Positions 1 to 8,700 of a stretch of DNA of 44,137 bases are shown here, in pieces. The DNA comes from Bacteroidota bacterium (GTDB taxonomy: Bacteria > Bacteroidota > Bacteroidia > UKL13-3). Every line of letters begins with the position of its first letter. The first letter of the stretch is position 1. Below the pieces are notes generated by a model. That model was given only the letters and a program-made list of their open reading frames with translations. It did no database searches and was not told the origin of the DNA. The stretch is from positions 1 through 44,137 of the forward strand of contig CANFHJ010000007.1 of assembly GCA_947446605.1 (NCBI GenBank). Direction: 5' to 3'. The translations under genes and the position numbers were made by a program.

Positions 1-3
1 CGT

Positions 4-38
4 AAAAAGCAGTTTGATTATCAAACTGCTTTTTTTTT
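4..38. terminator. Rho-independent terminator
   Basis: A 14-bp perfect inverted repeat (4-17 with 21-34, loop TTA) containing GCAGTTTGA/TCAAACTGC is followed by a run of T. It most likely ends a gene lying to the left of the window. The stem starts with A's on its left side, so it could also work on the other strand. Confidence 0.8.
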
Positions 39-95
39 ATCCTTTTATTTGTCAAATTGCGTTGACATTCAATGATGAACCAATCAATTAATTTT

Positions 96-953
96 ATGAA
101 GAAAATTATATTTCTGTTTGCCCTTATTATTTGTGGCATTCAATCTTTTGCGCAGTTCGGAAATTTTAAAAAGAAAGACGAATTAGAAAAGTTTAAAGAT
201 ACCAGGTTGGTGGTGGTATTGTTTCCTGATAGTGCCTATACTGCTTCTGTTATTGCGGCTGTAGAGCGTTACTGGACATATACAGGTTATGAATTTGCTG
301 AAGACACAGCTTTGTACCGGTATAAAAAAGGTGATTATGCCTTTTTGTATTTTAGTAAATCTAAAGGTTCAAAAATTAAAGCCAAAGTTGCAAACTCCGA
401 GGAGGATATGAATGCTATGGTTATTACTAGAAAATTTAGTAGGAGGGTAATACCAGAAAATTTATTGGCCTATGGTTTTTGCGGAAATAGGATCGATACA
501 AATGATTGGGAAACTGAAATAACGCGTGCAGTGCAATTGATGAATAATTATTTGAATTATGCTGTACAAGCCTCTGGTACCAGCGCCCCAAGTGCAAGTA
601 GCTTAATGAATAATTACCCAAGCGACAAAAGCCAGCTCTTAGATAAAAAATTAATTATTGAAGACAAACAATTGGAATTAAAAGGTAAGGAAGATGCGCC
701 AACCTTATATGATGGCGATGTGGAAGAAGTTGATATTGCAGAAATTCAGAAAGCTATCAAATGGCAAGACAATAGTTATATCTATTACTATTATTCAAAA
801 GATGAAAAGAATTGTAATAAGTTATTTATAAGTGCGGCCAATAGTGAATTAATGTATTTCACCACTGAAAGTCCAGAGAAATGCAAATGTACTTCCAACG
901 ATTTGAAAGCACTCAAAAATATTAAAGTTAAGCTAAATAAAGGCGGCAGGTAA
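96..953 (+). CDS. Exported protein of unknown function
   Basis: No family is recognised. I place the start at the ATG at 96, because the protein then begins with a clear signal peptide (MKKIIFLFALIICG, cleavage near SFAQ); an ATG at 72 would add eight residues in front of it. The mature part is about 265 residues, soluble-looking, with no further membrane segment. It has a Ser/Asn-rich stretch near residues 155-185 and ends in a short cysteine cluster (KCKC) and a basic tail, suggesting a periplasmic or surface location. It stands alone after a terminator, and its stop codon abuts the stop of the convergent next gene with no base between them. The function is unknown; the reading frame itself is secure. 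Confidence 0.8.
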   Translation: MKKIIFLFALIICGIQSFAQFGNFKKKDELEKFKDTRLVVVLFPDSAYTASVIAAVERYWTYTGYEFAEDTALYRYKKGDYAFLYFSKSKGSKIKAKVANSEEDMNAMVITRKFSRRVIPENLLAYGFCGNRIDTNDWETEITRAVQLMNNYLNYAVQASGTSAPSASSLMNNYPSDKSQLLDKKLIIEDKQLELKGKEDAPTLYDGDVEEVDIAEIQKAIKWQDNSYIYYYYSKDEKNCNKLFISAANSELMYFTTESPEKCKCTSNDLKALKNIKVKLNKGGR

Positions 954-1319
954 TTAATCTAATCCCCAACAATCAAACAGCATATTGATATAGCTGTTTT
1001 CTGTTTTTTCCATTTTCCTATCTGCCATCACCACTTTCATGGCAAATTCTATGAGTTCGTTTCTTTCATCGGAGCTTGAAATGGCGTAAAATCTTTCTGC
1101 TGTTTCAGTAAAATGATTGGGCAATTCCTCCATTGGGCAAGCTTTTAAAAATGCTTGTTCTTTAATTATTTCTATTGGCTCGCGGAAATGTTCGTCTAAG
1201 AATTCTAAGATCACTTCGCTTTCGGCCTTTTGCAGGCTTCCATCGGCTAAACTGAGAATCACTAATAAGTGAAAACCAGCTTCCGTTTTATTCATGTTTT
1301 GGATAAATTTTGTAGGCAT
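954..1319 (-). CDS. TerB-like helical protein
   Basis: This is a cytoplasmic 121-residue protein with no signal peptide, predicted all helical. Two stretches, 'LSLADGSLQKAE' near residue 22 and 'VVMADRKMEKTE' near residue 94, look like the paired 'xADGxxxxxE' helices of the TerB/DjlA-N fold, where acidic residues can bind metal. The length fits a single TerB domain. TerB-fold proteins are known from tellurite resistance and membrane-stress loci, but no other ter gene is present, so no specific role can be claimed. The start could also be the inner ATG at 1295. It converges on the upstream gene and is divergent from the cystathionine enzyme. Confidence 0.6.
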   Translation of the reverse strand: MPTKFIQNMNKTEAGFHLLVILSLADGSLQKAESEVILEFLDEHFREPIEIIKEQAFLKACPMEELPNHFTETAERFYAISSSDERNELIEFAMKVVMADRKMEKTENSYINMLFDCWGLD

Positions 1320-1408
1320 ATTTGCTTATTGTTTGGGGTAGGCGCTGCAATTTATTTAAATATTCAAATTTTTATTCAATAAACTTATTCATTTATCAAT
1401 TCAGAATG

Positions 1409-1416
1409 TAAGTTTG
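1409..1416 (+). promoter_or_regulatory. Bacteroidota -7 promoter box (TAAGTTTG)
   Basis: TAAGTTTG matches the Bacteroidota housekeeping -7 consensus TANNTTTG and lies 24 bp before the ATG of the cystathionine enzyme, giving a leader of about 20 nt. No good TTTG -33 element is visible at the expected distance. Confidence 0.5.
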
Positions 1417-1440
1417 TTGCCAAAATACAATTAGAATTCT

Positions 1441-2595
1441 ATGAATTACGATAACATGAAATTTGGCACTAAAGCCATACATGCTGGTCAAGAGCCTGAT
1501 CCAACAACTGGTGCGGTTATGACACCCATTTACCAAACCAGTACATTTTGGCAAGAAAGTCCGGGTAAAACCCAAGGATATGCCTATGCGCGTGGTAAAA
1601 ATCCAACCAGAACTGCCTTAGAAAAATGTTTGGCTTCGCTAGAAAATGCAAAACATGGTTTGTGTTTTAGCAGTGGAATGGGTGCTACAGATGCAGTTGT
1701 TAAACTGTTAGCTCCAGGTGATGAAGTAATCACAGGAAATGATTTGTATGGTGGAACCTATCGCATGTTCACCAAAGTGTTTGCAAACTTTGGCATCAAA
1801 TTTCATTTTATTGATTTAAGTAAGCCCGAAAATATTCTTCCTTTTATCAATGCAAATACCAAATTAATTTGGGTAGAAACTCCTACCAACCCTACCATGC
1901 AAATTATTGATATTGTTGCTTGTGCCGCCATTGCTAAAAAGCATCAAATTACTTTTGCTGTTGACAATACTTTTGCTTCTCCTTATTTGCAAAATCCATT
2001 GGATTTAGGTGCAGATATTGTAATGCACAGTGTAACTAAATATTTAGGCGGACACAGTGATGTAATTATGGGTGCCTTATTAACCAATAGTGATGCCTTA
2101 CATGAGCGTTTGGCTTTTATACATAATTCTTGTGGTGCTACGCCTGGTCCTATGGACAGCTTTTTAGTATTACGTGGTTTAAAAACATTGCACTTGCGCA
2201 TGAAAGCGCATTGCGAAAATGGCGAAGCCGTTGCCAAATTCTTAAAAGGTCATCCTATGATTGAAAAGGTTTACTGGCCTGGTTTTACAGACCATCCTAA
2301 CCATGAAATTGCCAAACAACAAATGCGTGGCTTTGGGGGTATGATTTCTATTGTATTAAAAAATGCCGACATGCAAAAAACTTTTGATATAGCCAGCTCT
2401 TTTAAAGTTTTTACCTTGGCCGAAAGTTTAGGAGGGGTAGAAAGTTTAATCAATCATCCGGCAACAATGACGCATGCATCAATTCCTAAAGCCGAAAGAG
2501 AAAAGGCCGGCGTAGTAGATAATTTGCTAAGATTAAGCGTTGGCGTGGAAGATATATCAGATTTATTGGCTGATTTACAAGTTGTTTTGGGATAA
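1441..2595 (+). CDS. Cystathionine gamma-synthase/gamma-lyase family enzyme
   Basis: This is a PLP-dependent enzyme of the Cys/Met metabolism family, working in trans-sulfuration between homocysteine/homoserine esters, cystathionine and cysteine. At 384 residues it has full family length. Visible landmarks are the cofactor-contacting YAYAR (48-51) and SSGMGA (77-82), D175 in the pyridine-N motif VDNTFASP, the Schiff-base lysine K200 in SVTKYLGGHSD, the ESLGGVESL loop (328-336) and the carboxylate-binding R364 in RLSVGVED. Cystathionine gamma-synthase (metB) and gamma-lyase (mccB/CTH) share all these residues, so I leave the direction of the reaction open. The gene is monocistronic, with its own -7 box and a terminator after it. 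Confidence 0.93.
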   Translation: MNYDNMKFGTKAIHAGQEPDPTTGAVMTPIYQTSTFWQESPGKTQGYAYARGKNPTRTALEKCLASLENAKHGLCFSSGMGATDAVVKLLAPGDEVITGNDLYGGTYRMFTKVFANFGIKFHFIDLSKPENILPFINANTKLIWVETPTNPTMQIIDIVACAAIAKKHQITFAVDNTFASPYLQNPLDLGADIVMHSVTKYLGGHSDVIMGALLTNSDALHERLAFIHNSCGATPGPMDSFLVLRGLKTLHLRMKAHCENGEAVAKFLKGHPMIEKVYWPGFTDHPNHEIAKQQMRGFGGMISIVLKNADMQKTFDIASSFKVFTLAESLGGVESLINHPATMTHASIPKAEREKAGVVDNLLRLSVGVEDISDLLADLQVVLG

Positions 2596-2621
2596 AATCA
2601 AATCCTTAATTTTTTCTTAAT

Positions 2622-2664
2622 AATGGGTGGTGTCTCCTTTAAAAAGGGCCCCACCCATTTTTTT
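2622..2664 (+). terminator. Rho-independent terminator after the cystathionine enzyme
   Basis: The stem AATGGGTGG (2622-2630) pairs with CCACCCATT (2651-2659), with a partly self-pairing loop, and is followed by a T run. It lies 26 bp past the stop codon. Confidence 0.8.
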
Positions 2665-2719
2665 ACTTGGATTTACAATTATTTAATATTTAAATTAGAT
2701 TAATCAAAATTTACGAGAG

Positions 2720-2752
2720 TTTGACACATAGTGCGACAATTTGTATGTTTTG
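2720..2752 (+). promoter_or_regulatory. Probable Bacteroidota promoter of the giant T9SS gene
   Basis: A TTTG at 2720-2723 (-33 element) is followed after 20 bp by TATGTTTTG at 2744-2752, close to the TANNTTTG -7 consensus with one extra T. The predicted transcript start is near 2757, leaving an AT-rich leader of about 40 nt before the ATG at 2798. Confidence 0.5.
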
Positions 2753-2797
2753 AAATTTTTAAAATTGAAATAATAATTTAAATAAATAGTAAATTCC

Positions 2798-5700
2798 ATG
2801 GAAAAAAATCTACTTCTTGATTCCCTGAAAGCCCCTTCGTCTGTGATGAATTTGGGAATTCCAAGTTTTCTTGCACCTACAAGAAAACATGGAAAAACAT
2901 TTGTAAAAATGTTTTCATTTCTATTTTTAATGTTGCTTGTTTTTAGTGAAGCACGATCCCAATGTTATACGGCGCCAAATTATTGTACGGCTATTACTGC
3001 TACCAATAATGCAAATTACGGTATGGGTATTCAGAATGTAACACTTTACACTTCTGCAATTCCAACCCAAATTAACAATACAACCACTGCAGGTCAAGGA
3101 ACGCAAATCTACTTTAATTATACAAGTATGATTGTGAAAGCAGGTGCTGGTGATTCGGTTTATTTTTCAATCAAAGGTGGAAGTAGCAACCAAACATTGT
3201 TTCGTATTTATTTAGATTACAATGCTGATGGAACTTTTAATACAACTGCACCAGAATTGGTTTATACCTCAGCAAATTTAACCACGGTAAATACCATTGT
3301 GAATGGTTCCTTTATTGTTCCTTCAACTGTTACGCCAGGTACTTATAGAATTCGTGTGGCCAGTGATGGGCAAGGTTTAATTCCAGCGCCATGCGGGCCA
3401 TTAACATATTCTGCAGAATATGAAGATTATACTTTATTTGTACCAGCAACGGTTCCAGATTTTATGTCAACCGCATTTACGCAACCTGCATCTGCAGTTG
3501 TGGGAAACAATACAGTGGCATTTTCATTTACCAATATTTCAAACACTACTATTACCAGTGTAGATATCAATTACCAATTGGGTACAAATTTCCCAGTTTC
3601 TCAATCACTAACTTCAATTTCTGTTTTGCCAGGTGCTACCTATACTGGTACTTTTACAACACAAGTGAGTTTACCTTCAACAGGTAGTTATTTGTTAAAA
3701 GCATGGACAAGTAATCCAAATTATGCTGGAAATAATACGCCAGGTAATGATACCATTTGTAAGAATATTGTTACATATTGCTCTGCGCCTTTAGCTGGCG
3801 CTTATACTATCAATCCTGCTGGTTCAGGTAGTACTAACTTTAAATCATTTGGCGGATTGGATTCTGCTTTAATGTCGTGTGGTGTAAGTGGTGCTGTGGT
3901 TGCAACAGCCACAGCAGGGATTTATAATGAGGGATTAACTTTTACCGCAATTACTGGAGCAAGTCCAACAAATACGGTTACCATTTTTGGAAATGGTAGT
4001 ACCTTGTTATATGCATGTAATGCATCTAATTTATCAGTTGTAAGATTCCAAGGAGCAAAATATATTACCTTAGATAGTTTAAACATCAAAACCAGTGATA
4101 TCAATTATGGCTGGGGTGTTCATTTTTACTTAGGTTCTGATTCAAATACCGTAAGAAATAGCACCATAGATATTTCTGCGGTAACCTCAAGCACGGCTAC
4201 AAACTCTGCGGGTATTGTATTCTCAAATAGTTTAACAAGTCCTACCACCACTGGTATTACTGGCTATAGAAACAATATCATCAATAATTTAATAAAAGGA
4301 AATCCTACTGGAGCAGGTATGTATTATGGTATTGTTGGCGCGCCTTCATCAGCTGCAACCAACGTATCGGCAAATAGGTTCGTAAATAACCGCATTGAGA
4401 ATTTCTATGTGTATGGTATTTATTGGACATTAGGTAACCGTACACTATTTAGAGGAAATAAAATTTCTCGTCCAACCAAATCTACCCTTACCACTACTTA
4501 TGCATTCTACCTCTCTTCAACTTCAAGGGCAGATACCATAGATGGCAATACCATTACTAATTTATATGGAGGTGCACCAACCAATACAAGCACCACTTAT
4601 GTATTTTATGGAATTAACTATTCTGGTTTAAATACCGAACCAAATACATTCTGTAATAACTTGGTATATGATTTGAATGGAGATGGTCCAACTTATGGAT
4701 TTTATTTGTTAACCAGTTTCAATAACAGAATATATAACAATACGTTGTTGTTCGATAACCAAGCTTCTACGAGTTCAAATGCTACGAATGGCTTATATTT
4801 TACTGGTGCAACTTCTGCAACAAGTTTCTTAGATTTTAGAAATAATATTATATCTATTACTAGAACTGGTGGAGGAGCAAAAAATGCTTTATTTACTTCA
4901 GGTTCATGGGCACTTGGAACTACCATGAATAAAAATGCTTATTACAGCAATGCTTCTAATTATGCTTTATGTAACTATTTAGGTGTAAACTATACCACAC
5001 TAGCCAATTGGAAAACAATTATGCCAACATTGGATCAGCAAAGTTTAGATTACAGTGCCAATTTTGTGAATCCAGCAACACAAAACTACTCTCCTAGAGA
5101 TGGTGGTTATGATGGAACTGGTGATAATGTAATTGCATCTGTACCTACAGATTATAAAGGTACTCCAAGGGCATTGCCAATGGATATTGGTGCTTTTGAG
5201 GCTTCTCCTGTTCCAATAGATGCGGCAATGGGTAATATCATTTTACCAGTTGCTCCTTATGTTGCTGGTTCAAAATCTATTCAAGCTACTATTAGAAATG
5301 CGGGTACCACCACCATTACAACTGCAACTGTAAATTGGAGTGTTAATGGTGTAACGCAAACACCAGTTGCCTTTTCAGGAACATTAATAGGTGGTGCATT
5401 TAGTAGCAATATTACTTTAGGCAGTGTAACTGTAGCTGCCAATACTTTATATACCATTCAGGTTTGGGTTAGTTCTCCAAATGGATTAACAGATCCAAAC
5501 AATACAAACGATTTGGTGGTAGATTATACTGCTGCTGCTGTTTCAGGAACGGTAAGCATTAATTCCGCAGGTTCTGGACCAGGGGTGTTTAATTCATTCA
5601 CCGCCTTCTCAAATATTTTAAAAATTGGTGGCTTAGGTGGTGCTGTAACAGCCAATGTTACTGTTGGAAGTGGACCATACAATGAGCAAGCGCAATTCTT

Positions 5701-8700
5701 TACATTTGCTGGCGCAAGTGCTACCAATACCGTTACAATCAATGGAAATGGCGAGTACCTGCAATTTAACAATGCAGATCCAGGAAATATTGGTATTTTA
5801 AATTTAATTGGGGCCAATTATATTACTGTAAACAACTTAAAGATTAAGAGTTTAAATGCAAGTTATGGAATAGGGGTAATTATTACCGCTAATTCAAATT
5901 ATAACAAAATAACCAACTGCTTAATTGATATTGGATCTGTAACAGGTTCTTCATCCTCTGCGGGTGTAGCTTTCACATCTTCATTGAGTAGCCCAGCTAC
6001 AACCGGTACTTTAAATGGAACATATAATCTGATTGAAAACAATGTAATCACAGGTAATGCATCAGGTGGTCCTTACTATGGAATTGGCTATTGTCCAACC
6101 ACTTCATCTAATGCTGCAAATACCTATAATGTTATTAGAAATAATGTCATTAGAGATTTTACTTATTATGGCTTCTATATCATGTATTCGGCAGGTTCAA
6201 CCATTTCGGGTAATGTGATTTCTAGACCCTACAAATCTGCACCAACAACCTTTATGGGCTTTTATGCCATCAATGGTTTGGCACAGGATACCATTGAAAA
6301 CAATGTGATTAAGCAACCGTTTAACCAAACGCCTACTACAACCAATACTTTTTATGGTTATTATTTCTCAACGCCAAATGTGCCTGCAACAAGGCCTGTT
6401 ATCATTAGAAATAACCAAATGTATGATATCAAGTCGGCAGGAGCTATTTATGGTATATATCAAGTATCATCAACGTATTTAAAATTCTTAAACAACAACT
6501 TTGTAATTGACCATGCGGCAAGTACAAGTGCTTCAACTTGCTACTTGTATTACAATTCAGGAACACCAACTACAACCACTATTAGAAATAATATTTTCTA
6601 CTTAAATCGTGGGGGTGCTGGTGCCAAATACATTTATTACCTTGCAACTACGGGTGTTGGTTATGTAATTAATAACAATGTTTTAAGTTTAAAACAATCG
6701 GGTACCAATAATTATATTGGTTACTATGCTGCAAACTTTGCAACACTTGCAACTTGGAAAACAGTTAATACCAATGCATACGACCAAAACAGTGTGGCTG
6801 CAGATCCGCAATTTAGGTTGTCTATCAATCCAGAATATTACCAACCAGGTGCAGACTCAATTAACAATATTGGATTTGCTTCAACAGATGTAATTAAAGA
6901 TGTTGTGGGTGTAACGCGCAGTGCAACACCAGATCCAGGTGCGTATGAATTCAGTGTGCCAGCTGCAGATGCAGGTTTGTCGCGTTTTTCAGCACCTCTA
7001 AATCCATTGTCATTAGGAACACAAAGTGTAAATGCAGTTATTAAAAGTTTTGGATCAACTCCATTAACAAGTGCTACAATAGATTGGAAAGTAAATGGTG
7101 TTTTACAAAGCACCAATTATTGGTATGGATACTTAGCAAATGGCGATAGTAGCAATTATACCTTAGGTTCATATGCATTTACCAATCCGGGTTTTTACAG
7201 GTTAAAAGCATGGACCAGTATGCCTAACGCTGTTGCTGATAGTTTCCCATTAAACGATACTATTAATTTAACTGTTTGTACACCAATGGTAGGTTCTTAT
7301 TTTACCATTAATCCTGCCTTGCCTGCCACTGACACCAACTATGTAAGTATTTCATCTTTTACAAATACCTTACAAATTTGTGGTGTAGGTGGTCCTGTTG
7401 CCGTTACAGTTGCTCCAGGGGTTTACAATAACCAAATTACTTTCAATGGTCCGATCCCAGGCGCATCTGCTACCAATAATGTGGTATTTAATGGTACCGA
7501 TTCTGCCACCACAAAAATTGTACATGATGGAAGCATTCAACGTGCTACTTTGTTATTTAACAATGCACGCAATATTACCTTTAGAAACTTTACCATTGAG
7601 GCTTCGGCAATGAGTGGTGGTGGTTTTGGGGTATTGTTTACCAATGCGGCAGATAGTAATAAAATTATCAGGTGTACTGTTAAAACTTATGCCCAAAATG
7701 CTACAAATGCCAACTCTGCTTTTGTTCCAATTTTATCTAGTGCAAGTTTAACAGCTGCTAATACGGCTGGTAACAATGGTAGTTATTTGGTAATTGACAG
7801 TTGTCGTGTGTTAGGCGGTTATTATGGTATTGATTTATATAATAACTCTGTGCCAAAAGCAACCGATAATGTAATTAGCAATTGTGAAATTATACAAACT
7901 TATTACTATGGTATTATTGCTTATTGGCAAAATAAAATTATTATCAATAACAATAAGTTTAATACAATTGGTAACAATTCAAATGTTTCTTCATTTAGTA
8001 TTTATACTTACCAATGTGATGGCGGTATAAAAATTACCAAGAACCAAATTTATGGTCAGATTGGTGGTTACGGAATGTACATGTACCAACACAATGGAAC
8101 TGCATTGAGCAGAAATATTGTAGCCAATAACATGCTTCAATTAGGTTTAGGAACCAATACAACTTATGGTATTTATGATGGTGGTACCGTTTATACAGAT
8201 ATTGCACACAATACAGTAAACAATACTTCTGGCGATGCTTCTTATGTAAGTACTGCTGTTTATTTCAGTTATGGTGCGCCAGCTACTGCTAATAACTTAA
8301 GAATGGTGAACAATATCTTTACTGCGCCAAATGGTGCAATGGCATTGTTCTGTCCAAGTACAGTTTCATTGTCGTCAAGCAACGTGTTTTTAAACAACAA
8401 CGTTTACTATTCTCCTTCAAGTTATCCTTTCCGTTTGGTAAATACCATTTATCCTACACTTACAAGTTACAAAGGTGGTTTGGGAGCCTTTATTCCTGGA
8501 GTAGATTCAAATGCAATTTGGTTCAACCCAAGCTTCTTTAGTGCAACTAACCTTAGAACCATTTCTCCTCAGGTAGATAGTATAGGTTTGGTATTGCCTA
8601 CTGTGCCAGATGATATTGATGGTAAATTAAGAAGTACCAATGCACCAGATGCAGGGGTTTATGAATTTGCTAGACCTGGCGATGATGCCGGTGTTATCGC

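Noticed and set aside
7389-7613. Second frame inside the giant T9SS gene.
   Set aside because: It overlaps a conserved beta-helix unit in another frame; there is no sign of separate translation.
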